64,000 nucleotides of DNA, taken from positions 19,663,828 to 19,727,827 of the forward strand of contig OX442416.1 of NCBI GenBank assembly GCA_949361645.1, given 5' to 3'. Shown piece by piece: positions 1 through 12,100 of the stretch. The translations under genes were made by a program, and so were the position numbers. This stretch comes from Spongilla lacustris (taxonomy: Eukaryota > Porifera > Demospongiae > Spongillida > Spongillidae). Every line of letters starts with the position of its first letter. Within the stretch, counting starts at the first letter, position 1. Below the pieces are notes generated by a model that was given only the letters and a program-made list of their open reading frames with translations, was not told the DNA's origin and made no database searches.

Positions 1-194
1 GTATACGGTACCGACAACGTAGCCACAAAGTGAATTCAACGGTTTGCTAAGCAACCACAAATGTCGCGTGATTGGTTATATTTGAATATACGCACCTGCG
101 TATATGGTTCTATACGCTGGTGTGTATATTTAAGGTGTATATTCAAATATACGCTATAGAATACGCTATCGTATAACAAAGTTTTTGCACAGTG
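1..194. mobile_element. Right end of a CACAGTG-terminated element
   Basis: Bases 60-194 are rich in self-complementary TATATTTGAATATA / TATATTCAAATATA and GTATA steps and end in GCACAGTG at 194. Homology with block B (from about 23575) begins immediately afterwards, so this is foreign sequence joined to the duplicated block. The terminus resembles that of the 151-bp CACTRTG elements at 30553 and 61684. The left end is outside the window. The family assignment is inferred from the terminal heptamer only. Confidence 0.4.
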
Positions 195-660
195 TAAAGC
201 TCTTCTGTTCCAACTTCTTCAAGCTGGATCAGTTGATCCTCATGTGTGGCGTTTACTCTTCATTGTCAGTGTGCTGATTTGTGCAAGATGGCTCCCCTTG
301 TCCATGGTACACCGTGACCACAAGGACAACTCCATGCAAGGTACAAACACTTCACAATGTGGCCGACTTACAGCACCTTTTACAGCGAGCACCTATAGAG
401 GTTGGATGTGAAGGTTTATCAAGAACGCGCGATAGGCAGATATCCTTGATACTAATTGGGATTGTGGTACCTCAGCTAAATACATTTGACATCACTGTTA
501 CATCTATGATTTATGTTGGAAGCGGGCATATACATGTACCAGTTAGGGTCTTCAGTTCAGCAAAGGCAGCTGAGTGGAGAAAACACTTTAGAATTGATCC
601 AAAGTGTGCTGAGTTGGGCTGGCGATGCATACCACTGACTGCATGTGGAGAGCTATGAGC
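195..660 (+). pseudogene. Retroelement ORF, C-terminal fragment (block A copy)
   Basis: Translating across frames gives pieces typical of the C-terminal end of reverse-transcriptase ORFs in sponges and cnidarians: a segment with FDITVTS, then AKAAEWRKHF, then DPKCAELGWRCIPL ending at about 655. The reading frame changes and meets stops, so it is dead. The same fragment with different damage lies at 23575-24035, so it pre-dates the block A/B duplication. No RT catalytic core is present, so the retroelement clade is unknown. Confidence 0.6.
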
Positions 661-1049
661 ATGGGGACATTCCCACAGGTGGCTTCTGGGTTAAACATTC
701 GTTGTAACACCCCCAAGTCCACAGAGCTATATGGCCACCTCAGCTTGGCAGTATCTATTCTGCTCCAAGTCTATCTGTTTAGATACCTAGCAGAATTCAA
801 ACTTCTTGGATCACATCCTGGCATACATATTATTTTAATTCTCCTCCACCATTTCAAATCCCCCTCCCTTCCATTCATATTCAAAAGTGGTTAGAACCTT
901 CACACAAAAACATAGGACTATTCACATTAAAAAGTCTCTGTTTTCATCACCTCTCTATGCCTCCCAATCCCACAAGGTTATGACATCATCAAATACACGG
1001 CATAACATGATCATGCACACAAATCGAACCTAAATTAAAAATTTTAATG

Positions 1050-1205
1050 CATGCACTTATGTTTCGCTCTACAGCTACAACACAGATGAATGTTTCCCTG
1101 AGGGACTAAGTTAAGACCCCCATAGAAACATTATATTACTACTGTTGCCAGAAACATTACCATTATTTGCTAATAACAAAACACCCTTTTCATTGAATAT
1201 TTGTC
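1050..1205 (-). pseudogene. NHL-repeat relic of a TRIM-NHL gene
   Basis: The plus-strand words AATGTTTCCCTGAGGG, GCCAGAAACATTACCAT and CCTTTTCATTGAATA match the intact NHL region at about 14270-14370 in the same order and orientation, with many changes and indels. The block B counterpart is at 24385-24520. This is an old minus-strand copy of an NHL blade, not a coding exon now. Bases 661-1050 and 1325-1655 are non-coding block A sequence with matching copies in block B. Confidence 0.5.
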
Positions 1206-1221
1206 ACTGCCAGACTTAACA

Positions 1222-1322
1222 CATTGTGTAAAAAGGGCTGTTATACACTGGTGTATAACATCAATTAGAGGTGTATAACACTGCGTATTGAGACATTATA
1301 CACACGTATACGCAATAAGTAG
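1222..1322. mobile_element. Truncated 151-bp-family element
   Basis: Bases from CATTGTGTAAAAAGG onward match the reverse complement of the complete elements at 30553-30703 and 61684-61834, then break off after CGCAATAA with about 45 bases missing. Block B (24520-24535) reads straight through this point (CTTAACACCCCCAAG), so the element is an insertion specific to block A. Its 3-base target duplication can no longer be checked. Confidence 0.6.
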
Positions 1323-1734
1323 TGACACCCCCAAGTCCATGGTGACATTGGTACTAACAATTCAGGTGATTATGACTGGCCTTTTATATGTCACACAATG
1401 TGGTGTTAGTTACCAAGCAAGGTCCCTTGGATCGAGTCCTGAGATATCATTTTCTTCTACTCAAGTTCCACTCAATTCCTCCTCCCCCTCCTCACTGTTC
1501 ACTCAGGGTTAACACAAATTGGTGCTTAATCCCTCATACATGTTGGAAAGCATGTCACCTGGAGCATCAGCAAAGCCAGCAGAGGAAGAACCAATGATGT
1601 GAAGTGTGCAGAGTTAGGATGGTAAGGTGGTGGAGACTAGGTACAGAGGCAAGGCAGGCTTTGTTACAGTTAGCATCACAGAGATCAAGAGAGGTGTCTA
1701 AAATTTAGTTCATTGTAATACATGTACAGTACCG

Positions 1735-1960
1735 TCCGCGCGCAAGTTAAAAAAACTCGCGTGTTGTCGCATGGGTACACGCGAGTAGTCGGATGGGTCC
1801 TCGCAAAATGCGAGGAAGTATTTTGCGTGCGCGAGTAGCACGCGAGTGCTTGAACTATAACTCGCGAGCGAATAAGTACTGGTACTCGCGCGAGTACTAA
1901 TAGTACTCGCGCGTGCCTCCGCGAGTAGTGTACGCTCGCGCGCACTCGCGAGTGCAATTT
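1735..1960. repeat. Left subterminal ACTCGCG array of the 11.9-kb element
   Basis: At least ten copies of ACTCGCG or its complement CGCGAGT are packed in both orientations just inside the left terminus. The right end (13383-13575) carries a similar array, and so do both ends of the 1010-bp element at 60516. Sub-terminal arrays of short words are often transposase-binding sites; that role is inferred here. Confidence 0.7.
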
Positions 1961-2695
1961 AATTTAATTCACATCCTAAATAATAATTACCGCCACAATA
2001 TTAAAATTAATAGATTGCTATGCAGCTGCTCCGATTCGGCAGAGACACGAACGTTCGTATTTTCAGTCGAAATACTATATGAAGTAAGTGGTCTATTCTT
2101 ACATATCTTCTTTTAATTTCAAGTGTGCTTGTCTTACGCTACAGAGTTCGAAACCAGATGAACAGACTTGTTAGTAGTTGTTACAGCAGGCTGACCTAAT
2201 TTTGAAGTAAGTTCTAATTATTGCGCGCACACTATATTCTGTTTGAATACGCCTCTTTTCTGTAAAAACAGCGGAACAGCTTATTTTTGACCCATTCTAT
2301 TACTCTAAATCCAGTTATCAGTAGAGGATTACATGTAGCTCTGGTTGACATGATGCTGTGTTTCAAAAGTAAGAAAGAACAATTGTCATTGGGGTGGGGT
2401 GCTTAGACATTTGATGGTATTGGAAAATTTTGTGATGTAATTGAAGCCTATGTGTTCATGTTTGTAATGGTTAAATAGCATAGCTGGGAGTGGTGGAAGG
2501 AGGTTAGTGCTACATGTACATTGTAGTTGTGGAGGCAGGGGATTGAAGATTTGGACTGAGGGTTGGGTATTGGTTTGCATGTTGTGTTTCTCTGCATGCA
2601 TCATGTGTTTCTTGTGTGCACATCATGTGTCATGTGGATAGAATGGGTGAAACCTGGAGGTAGGGGAAATTAAGGCAAAGAAGAAATGATGGAGC
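1961..2695. other. Non-coding interior of the 11.9-kb element
   Basis: No coding pattern, RNA gene or recognisable repeat was seen. Bases 2386-2690 are mildly T/G-rich and lead into the pyrimidine tract. Confidence 0.4.
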
Positions 2696-3262
2696 ATGCC
2701 TCTTCTTTCCTCCTCTACATCCCTCCTATCTCTCTGTCCCATTCCCAATCTCTTGTCTCTCTCCCTCCAAAACTTCGTCCCCCTCCAATCCCCTCTCTCC
2801 CATCCCCTCGTCTCTCCCTTCCATAGTCACCTCTCCCTCCCGTTCGCTCTCACTTCCTCACATCCCCTTACCGTCGCATCCTCTCCCCCTCCCATCTATT
2901 CTCCCATCCCTCTCTCTCTCCTATTCCATCATCTCTCCCTTCCATACTCGTCTCTTCCTCCTGTCCCTCCCATCCCCTCTCCTCCCTTCCATCCCCTCTC
3001 TTCCCCTCCCATCCCCTTTCCCTTCACATCCCCTATCCCCTTCCCATCCCCTATCCCCCTCCCATCCCCTCCCCTCCAATCCCTCTCCCCCTCACATCCC
3101 TCTCCCCCACCCATCCCCTCTTCCCCTCCCATCCCCTCCCCCTCCCATCCCCTCTCCCCCTCCCGTCCCCTCTTACCCTCCCGTCCTCTCTCACCCTCCC
3201 GTCCCCTCTCACCCTCCCATCCCCTCTATCCCTTCTATCCCCTCCCACCCCCTCTTCTCCCT
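2696..3262. repeat. Pyrimidine-rich CCCATCCCCT minisatellite
   Basis: The plus strand is nearly all C and T, built from degenerate copies of about 11-18 bases around CCCCTCCCATCCCCT. Open frames through it on both strands encode only S/P/L or G/E/R runs and are artefacts of composition. Confidence 0.9.
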
Positions 3263-4229
3263 CCTCACACTCACGACATTATTAGCCGTATGATATTTTT
3301 GAAACCTCTCATACCATGGCTCCACCTTAATCCTACCCTGAACCCTTATCGATTTAACCAGAGAATGTATATGTATATGTATGTATACATGTACATGTAT
3401 GGGACCCCCAAATAAAAGATATGCAGTGTGCAAGTGTGTCTTTCTAGTACTGTATAGCCCAGCGCAATATATGACTTTTATCGTACATCTCTGGAAAGGA
3501 TTTTTTGGCGGGTTTGTGTGCTTTTATGTTAAAGGTATTTGATGAAGGGTGTTTGTGTTCCTGATTGATTCTGTGCTCAGCGCCCCACCCCAACCGATGT
3601 GTGCTAATAATGTTTTGTTACTATCAATACTTGTATCCAACAGCATCTCCTTAAGGATCTTGCTGCTCAGAAGAGACGTAGAACTTTGTAGATGGACAAT
3701 TTTATTGTATGAATATTCATTTATAATCAGGTATTTATCAATTTTCATGTGTTACTATACCTATAAAATACACTAATCAGTAGGGTGTACATGTACACGA
3801 AGGTAAGAGGTCCCTGGCCCAGGAGATCAATCAGACCAGTGTGTTCTGCTGTATACATGTACATGTAACAACACCATGTACGTCTGTGATGGCCAGCTAA
3901 CAGCAAATAGTAGGAAACCAATCTTGATAAGGGCCCCAGCCCCTATCATCTTTTTAAAAGAGGTACATGTAATACTAAGCTGCTAGTAGTTACTGTTGTG
4001 TAGCAGTGAAAGTTTTGATCCTAGCTCATGTGATAAACATGATCTCAGCACTTGTGGTTTATGATGTCCAGCTGCCAGCAAGCCATATAAGGTAATTGTC
4101 AGCACACTTAGAACAGATTCATATCAGTTAGTGTGATGAATGTTCAATTCTGATTTGTTGACTCGGAACTGGACGTACCATGTACCAATATGCGTTTGAC
4201 CATAATTTTATTGAAGATATAACACGACA
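3263..4229. other. No gene seen; short dispersed repeat at 3295-3350
   Basis: The phrase ACCTCTCATACCATGGCTCC recurs in reverse complement near 29985-30010, also beside a purine tract, so a dispersed repeat probably spans both places. The rest contains many TACATGTA palindromes but nothing coding. Confidence 0.4.
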
Positions 4230-5225
4230 TGCATTTCCCTAGTAAAAATATTAAATACTAAATATAACTGTTTCAACGTTAATGCATGCATGCGATGCTC
4301 CCTAATCGTATATAGGTATGTACCTTCAGTTGAAGAGTGTATTGTCCTCAGTTGACATGTGTATTGAGGCCCGCCCCTCATCGCCATCACGATTGATATA
4401 AGCGATTTAGGTGCATCATGCAGGAAAGGACGTAAAGCGGAAAGCTTTCCACTGCAATACCTACAATATGCATGCTGCAGCTTAGTCCTAATATTTATGA
4501 TCGAGGCGTTACCTTAAGATATATAATGTGTGCCGCATTCAATGATTAACTACTGATTGAATTAATTCTCCATAATGTCCTTGCATGCAGCAACCGACAC
4601 ACACAACAGCGTGCAGCTTAAGACCTTACTCATGGATGCTTTCTGTTATATTCTATCAATGAACATGCTATCTACATGTGTATCGAGCCACGCCCCCCAT
4701 CAAAGATATGGGACGATGGGCATAGGTATAATTCAGTTCAGGTGCAGCATGCAGGAAGAAACTTATATAGCCTTAGGGAACGGTTCCACTGTATTCTGAA
4801 TAGTTATAGTAAATGACGCTTAGTTCTGCCGGGTATATGATCAATGTACATGTATGCAGGATATTTTGCCGGTGCATCGAACGATTGGTCCAGCCCATAT
4901 ATATTATATATGCATGCAGCAACCGTCATCAGTATATGCAGCCCGCATCCAACTGACCGGCTCAGGGATGCTTTCTGTTACATATGTACACTGATAAGAA
5001 TATATCATTGAACGTGCTGGCTACCACGACTGTACGTGTATTGTGCCACGCCCCATAGCTCTCAGTCTTAATTTCTTGCATAGCTGCAGAAAGGGACTTA
5101 AACTTTCCATTCATATGTATAAGCTGCGCACGCAGCTTAGCATTAGTTTATATATAATTATAATTATAACTGTGCACTGATGAATTATCAGTTAGCTGCA
5201 GAAAGGGACTTAAACTTTCCTTTCA
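4230..5225. repeat. Three degenerate ~340-bp tandem units
   Basis: Landmarks recur in order about every 330-340 bases: GGATGCTTTCTGTTA, then a CACGCCCC phrase, then a GCATGCAGGAA/GCTGCAGAAAGG phrase with CTTTCCA, then GCAGCTTAG. Units begin near 4230, 4570 and 4910. The copies have diverged strongly, so the array is old. No open frame is shared between units. Confidence 0.55.
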
Positions 5226-5257
5226 TACTTAGCTTTAATTATTATATGCATATTGAA

Positions 5258-5487
5258 AACGATCCAAAGTGTGAGGAACTTGGATGGATCTGTGTGCCCT
5301 TAGCAGTGGAAGCCTACATGGTGCATGGGGCATAGAAGCACAACGGACCATCTCACGTTTGGCCAGCAGGCTCTGCATCAAAACCAACCAAACGATGTCC
5401 AGAGTGATATCAAATCTATACGGTCGTCTGAACATGTCCCTAATTAAGGCCAACTCAAGAGCGATGTTGAGTAGAAGTGCATTGTAG
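5258..5487 (+). pseudogene. Retroelement ORF, C-terminal fragment with one frameshift
   Basis: The first frame reads NDPKCEELGWICVPLAVEAY (from 5258). A one-frame shift then continues as GAWGIEAQRTISRLASRL and RLNMSLIKANSRAMLSRS to a stop at 5487. This order (ELGW.C.PLAVE.YG.WG.EA..SRLAS) is the tail of a reverse-transcriptase ORF seen repeatedly in this window (195-660, 23575-24035, 51115-51505). Upstream RT domains are absent, so it is a dead remnant inside the 11.9-kb element. Confidence 0.65.
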
Positions 5488-6300
5488 ATTTAGATGTGTG
5501 GTGCATCTTTAGTTGCTTATTATTATTTTTCATATATGCTGTATTCGTTCGCATGTAGTATCATATATGCATATGATTTTTTATACTGTGCATGAATTAT
5601 TTACAGTGCTGCAATATTTGTTACCTTTCATCTGCAGCTGGTTCCTGAGTCAATTAATGCCTCAATGTACACAAAATAAGTAATACATAAGCCGGTTTTA
5701 TAATTGATTTAGGCAATGGAGGTGTCACAAACAGCTCATATATGGCTCTGCAGGGTGAAATGACTATGCTTCTCTGATGAGACTACAGCATGTATCTATA
5801 AATATATAATTAAGCATCCATGAGTCAGTGCATGCTGTTGTGGTGAGCTCAGCAGCGTACATCGGTGGAGTTACCACACAGAAATTAATGCTGTGACTAG
5901 CTAAAATTTACACTCGATGTCTAGGTTAGAGTCATCTTTAGATCATGTACAGGTGTCTGTTGGCCAGGTGAGTAGTACACATGACATAGAAGACCTGATG
6001 CCTTTGCTTGGCTAAGGCGCCTTGGCTCTAGTGTACTTCAGATGACCACTAACCTTTCTGCTATCCACATGCTACTATAGCTATGAAACTATGTTAAAAG
6101 GATCATTATCAAAACTGCACAATAATTTCACAATGACATGTTCATATAGCATCTAATCATAGTTCACTCATTTTCAACAGAAGTCACTTGGATGATAGCC
6201 TATTGCCCTAGGGAGAGAGGAACAGAGAGGTAAATTAAATGGCACATATGTGGATGATACACCTTATACATGTATGAACCTGTTAATGGGCAACATACAA
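5488..6300. other. No gene seen
   Basis: This is AT-rich, non-coding sequence inside the 11.9-kb element. No repeat, RNA gene or conserved reading frame was recognised. Confidence 0.4.
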
Positions 6301-6301
6301 G

Positions 6302-6800
6302 TGTCACAGATGCATACACACAATATTCTCAAGACTGAAGTGAGCAGCATATCAGTCAGCACAACAAACAAGTCCAGAGCACAAAACCACTGTGGTGTGC
6401 ATATGGGAATGTGTGTGTGATACATGTACTGAACTATTATTACCAAGACTGAAGTGAGTCAGCATCACAAACAAGTCCAGAACACAAACCACTGTGGTGT
6501 GCATGTGTACCATGAATGTGTACATATCACTATAAATGGACATGTTATCCTGACCACATCTTATCTAACACATTAGTTTGTGCTACATGTACATGTACTT
6601 GTAAGCTTACAATAGGTTCCTTAAAAAAATGTAATAAGCTGCAAGATGAGGACTTAATGTCAAGGCCAAATGTACACAGAATAGAGGGAGAAATAGCAAA
6701 TAGGGCTCCCTTTACTATATACTACCACAGTTGTGTGACAGGAAATACAGAACAGGGTACTGCAGTGTTTGTATGTTTGAGAAAGAGGGTAGTAAAGGTT
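6302..6800. repeat. Direct duplicate, copy 1 (partner 7278-7735)
   Basis: Bases 6309-6625 and 6690-6800 recur almost unchanged at 7279-7588 and 7615-7735, including GACTGAAGTGAGTCAGCATC and GGGTACTGCAGTGTTTG. Each copy runs directly into a purine minisatellite, so the unit that duplicated was unique segment plus satellite. Small indels separate the copies. It is non-coding. Confidence 0.8.
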
Positions 6801-7275
6801 AGAGGTAAAATGAAGGGAAGGAGATGAAGGAACTGAAGGAAAGAGAAGAGTGAAGGGAGGGAAGTGTAGGGGAGGGTAGGGATGAGGGGAGTGAAGGGGA
6901 GGGAAAGGGTTGAGTCAAGGAGAAGGAAGGGGATGAGTGAAGGGGACAGAATGTGAGGAGTGAAAGTGAGTGAAGGAGGGATTGAGAGGAGTGAAGGGGA
7001 GGAGTGAAAGGGAGGGAAGGAGTGAAAGGGAGTGAAGGGGAGGAGTGAAGGAGAGTGAAGGGAGGAGTGGAGGGGAGTGAAGGGGAGTGAAGGGGAGGAG
7101 TGGAGGAGGGATTGAGAGGAGTGAAGGAGAGGGAAGGGGAGGAATGAAGGAGAGGGAGGGAAGAGAAGGAGTGAAGGAGAGGGAAGGGGAGGAGTGAAGG
7201 AGAGGAATGTGAGGAGTGAAAGGGAGGGAAGGGGAGGAGTGGAGGGGAGTGAAGGGGAGGAGTGAAGGAGAGGGA
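6801..7275. repeat. Purine minisatellite 1 (GAAGGGGAGGAGTG type)
   Basis: The plus strand consists almost only of G and A with an interspersed T in GTG, in units around GGAGTGAAGGGGAGGAGTG. Open frames on the minus strand of up to 200 residues are low-complexity S/L/P/F/T strings and are not genes. Confidence 0.9.
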
Positions 7276-7277
7276 AT

Positions 7278-7735
7278 GATGCATACACACAATATTATCA
7301 AGACTAAAGTGAGCAGCATATCAGTCAGCACAACAAACAAGTCAGAGCACAAAAGCACTGTGGTGTGCAGTGGGTATGTGTGTGTGATACATGTACATTG
7401 TACTGAACTATTATTACCAAGACTGAAGTGAGTCAGCATCACAAACAAGTCCAGAACACAAACCACTGTCCATGAATGTGTACATACCACTATAAATAGA
7501 CATATTATCCTGACCACATCTTATCTAAAACCTCAGTTTGTGCTACATGTACATGTACATGTAAGCTTACAATAGGTTCTTTAATCTGCAAGATGAGGAA
7601 CAGAGGAAAAAAATAGCAAACAGGGCTCCCTTTACGTATATACATGTACTACCACAGTTGTGTGACAGGAAATACAGAACAGGGTACTGCGGTGTTTGTA
7701 TGTTTGAGAAAGAGGGTAGTAAAGGTTAGAGGTAA
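7278..7735. repeat. Direct duplicate, copy 2 (partner 6302-6800)
   Basis: This is the second copy of the segment described at 6302-6800. It lacks a few short stretches present in copy 1 and is followed by minisatellite 2. Confidence 0.8.
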
Positions 7736-8596
7736 AATGAAGGGAAGGAGATGAAGGAACTGAAGGAAAGAGAAGAGTGAAGGGAGGGAGGAAAGAGGGG
7801 AGTGTAGGGGAGGGTAGGAATGAGGGGAGTGAAGGGGAGGAGTGAAGGGGAGGGAAGGGGAGGAGTGGAGGGGAGTGAAGGGGTGGAGTGGAGGGGAGTG
7901 AAGGGGAGGAGTGGAGGGGAGGAGTGGAGGGGAGGAGTGGAGGGGAGTGAAGGGGAGGAGTGGAGGGGAGTGAAGGGGAGGAGTGGAGGGGAGTGAAGGG
8001 GAGGAGTGGAGGGGAGTGAAGGGGAGGAGTGGAGGGGAGTGAAGGGGAGGAGTGGAGGGGAGTGAAGGGGAGGAGTGGAGGGGAGTGAAGGGGAGGAGTG
8101 GAGGGGAGTGAAGGGGAGGAGTGGAGGGGAGTGAAGGGGAGGAGTGGAGGGGAGTGAAGGGGAGGAGTGGAGGGGAGTGAAGGGGAGGAGTGGAGGGGAG
8201 TGAAGGGGAGGAGTGGAGGGGAGGAGTGGAGGGGAGTGAAGGGGAGGAGTGGAGAAGTGAAGGAGAGGGAAGAGGAGTGAAGGGGAGGGAATGAGAGGAG
8301 TGAAAGGGAGGGAAGGGGAGGAGTGAAGGAACGGAATGTGAGGAGTGAAAGGGAGGGAAGGGGAGGAGTGGAGAAGAGGGAAAGGGAGGAGTGAAGGAGA
8401 GGGAATAAGAGGAGGGAAGGGGAGGAGTGGAGGAGGGATGGGAGGAGTGAAGGAGAGGGAATGAGGAGGGATGGGGAGGAGTGAAGGAGAGGGAAGGGGA
8501 GGAGTGAAGGAGAGGGAAGGAGAGAAGTGGAGGAGGGAAAGGGAGGGAATGAGAGGGAAGGTGAGGAAGAAAGGGGAGGAGCGAATGTGAGGGATG
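7736..8596. repeat. Purine minisatellite 2 with ~23-bp units
   Basis: Between about 7860 and 8250 the unit GAGGGGAGTGAAGGGGAGG + AGTG repeats about 17 times with near identity, which implies recent homogenisation. Flanking parts are more degenerate. Low-complexity minus-strand frames run through it. Confidence 0.9.
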
Positions 8597-9199
8597 GAGG
8601 TGCTTCCCGAAGATTGGAGAAATCTCCTCCCAAGGCTTCTATACTACCCCACCTCCTCCCCCTACACAGTCACTCTATGGACCACAGTCCTACACTTTCC
8701 AAGGACAGAATTTGGGATACAATTCACCTTATCAATAAGTCATCTGTTAATGGCTGTACATGTACTTGGTGTTCTGATATCAGTTCATTGCACAGCATCT
8801 TTTCCATCATGATGTTGTCATTACTAGACAGCTTTTCTTCATCAAACCATGACCTAGGATTGTTTTGACTGGAAGAAGGCTACTACAAGAAACAAGAAGA
8901 AAACATTCAGCATAACCATGCATGCACATGTACTAGTAACGCAGACAGCCAAGGAAAGTCATACTAGTTACATGCTTTAATAATAGCGCAACGCGCGAAC
9001 GGATCAAATTGATTAGTGAACGACACTAGCGCTATTGCCAGCGCAGCCCGTGTTGCCGATTTCCTATCTCTGCCCACCCTGCAATTCTTACATGTTACTC
9101 CTTCTCCATGTGCTACTGTCAGGCTGGGCGTCAACGGTTAAAAGGGTTAAAGTATTAATATTACATATACACCCTCACTCCCTCACATATCACATATCA
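8597..9199. repeat. Unique spacer, copy 1 (partner 12317-12901)
   Basis: About 600 bases recur nearly identically after minisatellite 3, from TGCTTCCCGAAGATTGG to TCCCTCACATATCA. Spacer plus purine satellite was therefore tandemly duplicated as a unit of roughly 3.7 kb. No coding potential was seen in either copy. Confidence 0.85.
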
Positions 9200-12100
9200 T
9201 AGGAGTGGAGGAGGGATTGAGAGAAGTGGAGGGGAGGAGTGAAGAAGAGGGAATGAGAGGAGTGAAGGAGAGGGAAGGGGAGGAGTGAGGGGAGTGAAGG
9301 GGAGGAGTGGAGGGGAGTGAAGGGGAGTGAAAGGGAGCAGTGGAGGGGAGCAAAGGGGAGGAGTGAAGGGGAGGAGTGGAGGGGAGTGAAGGGGAGTGAA
9401 AGGGAGCAGTGGAGGGGAGCAAAGGGGAGGAGTGAAGGAGAGGGAAGAGGAGTGGATGGGAGTGAAGGGGAGGAGTGAAGGAGAGGAAAGGGGAGGATTG
9501 AAGGAGAGGGAAGGGGAAGAGTGGAGGGGAGGGAATGAGTGAAGGGAAGGGGAGGAGTGAAAGGGAGGGAAGGGGAGGAGTGAAAGGGAGGAGTGGAGGA
9601 GGGATTGAGAGGAGTGAAAGGAGGAGAAAGGAGAGGGAAGGGAGGAGTGAAGGAGAGGGAATGAGTGAAGGGAAGGGGAGGAGTGAAAGGTCGGGAAGGG
9701 GAGGAATGGAGAAGGGATTGAGTGGAGTGAAGGGGAGGAGTGAAGGAACGGAATGTGAGGAATGAAAGGGAGGGAATGAGAGGAGTGAAGGAGAGGAGTG
9801 AAGGGGAGAGAATGAGAGGAGTGACGGGGAGGGAAGAGGAGGAGTGAAGGAGAGGGAATGGGAGGAGTGAAGAGGAGGAGTGGAGGAGAGGTAAGGAGAG
9901 GAGTGAAGGAACGGAATGTGAGAAGTGAAAGGGAGGGAATGGGAGGAGTGAAGGGGAGGAGTGGAGGGGGAATGAGAGGAGTGATGGGGAGGAGTGAAGA
10001 GGAGTGAAGGGGAGAAGTGGAGGAGAGGTAAGGGGAGGAGTGAAGGAACGTAATGTGAGGAGTGAAAGGGAGGGAAGGAGAGGAGTGAAGGAGAGGGAAG
10101 GGAGGAGTGAAGGAGAGGGAAGGGGAGGAGGGAAGGGGAGGAGGGAAGGGGAGGAGGGAAGGGGAGGAGGGAAGGGGAGGAGTGAAGGAGAGGTAGGAAG
10201 GGGAGGAGTGAAGGAGAGGGAAGGGGAGGAGTGAAGGAGGGAAGGGGAGGAGTGAAGGAGGGAAGGGGAGGAGTGAAGGAGGGAAGGGGAGGAGTGAAGG
10301 AGGGAAGGGGAGGAGTGAAGGAGGGAAGGGGAGGAGTGAAGGAGGGAAGGGGAGGAGTGAAGGAGGGAAGGGGAGGAGTGAAGGAGGGAAGGGGAGGAGT
10401 GAAGGAGAAAGAAGGAGAGGAGTGAAGGAGAGGGAAGGGGAGGAGTGAAGGAGAGGGAAGGGGAGGAGTGAAGGAGAGGGAAGGGAGGAGTGAAGGAGAG
10501 GGAAGGGAGGAGTGAAGGAGAGGGAAGGGAGGAGTGAAGGAGAGGGAAGGGGAGGAGGGAAGGGGAGGAGGGAAGGGGAGGAGGGAAGGGGAGGAGGGAA
10601 GGGGAGGAGGGAAGGGGAGGAGTGAAGGAGAGGTAGGAAGGGGAGGAGTGAAGGAGAGGGAAGGGGAGGAGTGAAGGAGGGAAGGGGAGGAGTGAAGGAG
10701 GGAAGGGGAGGAGTGAAGGAGGGAAGGGGAGGAGTGAAGGAGGGAAGGGGAGGAGTGAAGGAGGGAAGGGGAGGAGTGAAGGAGGGAAGGGGAGGAGTGA
10801 TAGAGGAGTGAAGGAGAGGGAAGGGGAGGAGTGGAGGGGGAATGAGAGGAGTGACGGGGAGGGAATGAGGAGGGAAAAGGGGGATGGAAACAAGTGTGAA
10901 GGGGAGGAAAGGGGAGGAGTGAAGTAAAGGGAAGGTGAGGAGTGAAGGGGAGGAGTGGAGGAGAGGGAAGGGGAGGAGTGGAGGGATTGAGAGGAGTGAA
11001 GGAGAGGAGTGGAGGAGGGATTGAGAGAAGTGGAGGGGAGGAGTGAAGGAGAGGGAATGAGAGGAGTGAAGGAGAGGGAAGGGGAGGAGTGAGGGGAGTG
11101 AAGGGGAGGAGTGGAGGGGAGTGAAGGGTAGTGAAAGGGAGCAGTGGAGGGGAGCAAAGGGGAGGAGTGAAGGAGAGGGATGAGGAGTGGATGGGAGTGA
11201 AGGGGAGGAGTGAAGGAGAGGAAAGGGGAGGATTGAAGGAGAGGGAAAGGGAAGAGTGGAGGGGAGGGAATGAGTGGAGGGAAGGGGAGGAGTGAAAGGG
11301 AGGGAAGGGGAGGAGTGAAAGGGAGGGAAGGGGAGGAGTGAAAGGGAGGGAAGGGGAGGAGTGAAAGGGAGGGAAGGGGAGGAGTGAAAGGGAGGGAAGG
11401 GGAGGAGTGAAAGGGAGGGAAGGGGAGGAGTGAAAGGGAGGGAAGGGGAGGAGTGAAAGGGAGGGAAGGGGAGGAGTGGAGGAGGGATTGAGAGGAGTGA
11501 AAGGAGGAGAAAGGAGAGGGAAGGGAGGAGTGAAGGAGAGGGAATGAGTGAAGGGAAGGGTAGGAGTGAAAGGTAGGGAAGGAGAGGAATGGAGAAGGGA
11601 TTGAAAGGAGTGAAGGGGAGGAGTGGAGGAGGGATTGAGAGGAGTGAAGGGAAGGGGAGGAGTGAAAGGTAGGGAAGGGGAGGAATGGAGAAGGGATTGA
11701 AAGGAGTGAAGGGGAGGAGTGGAGGAGGGATTGAGAGGAGTGAAGGGAAGGGGAGGAGTGAAGGCAGGATTGAGGAGTGAAGGGAAGGGAGAGGGAGGGA
11801 AGGGAGAAGTGAAGAAATGGAATGTGAGGAGTGAAAGGGAGGGAAGGGGAGGAGTGAAGGAGAGGGAATGGGAGGAGGTAAGGGGAGGAGTGGAGGGGGA
11901 ATGAGAGGAGTGATGGGGAGGAGTGAAGAGTGAAGGGGAGGAGTGGAGGAGAGGTAAGGGGAGGAGTGAAGGAACGGAATGTGAGGAGTGAAAGGGAGGG
12001 AAGGGGAAGAGTGAAGGAGAGGGAAGGGGAGGAGTGAAGGGGAGGAGGGAAGGAGAGGGAAGTGGAGGAGTGAAGGAAAGGGAAGGGGAGGAGTGAAGGA

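Larger units (their letters stand above)
195..1726. repeat. Segmental duplication, block A part 1
   Basis: This stretch is collinear with 23575-24960 in the same orientation. Shared landmarks include the retroelement fragment, the NHL relic, the CACCCCCAAGTCCATGG segment and GAGAGGTGTCTAAAATTTAG just before the element junction. Block A carries two insertions absent from B (1222-1322 and 1727-13600); B carries a short insertion at about 24880-24910. The duplication continues at 13601-13740 and 16728-20560. Confidence 0.8.

Noticed and set aside
2696..3415. 239-residue proline/serine-rich frame
   Set aside because: Same composition artefact in the CCCATCCCCT array.
7632..8633. 333-residue minus-strand frame
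   Set aside because: Translation of minisatellite 2; low-complexity and periodic with the repeat unit.
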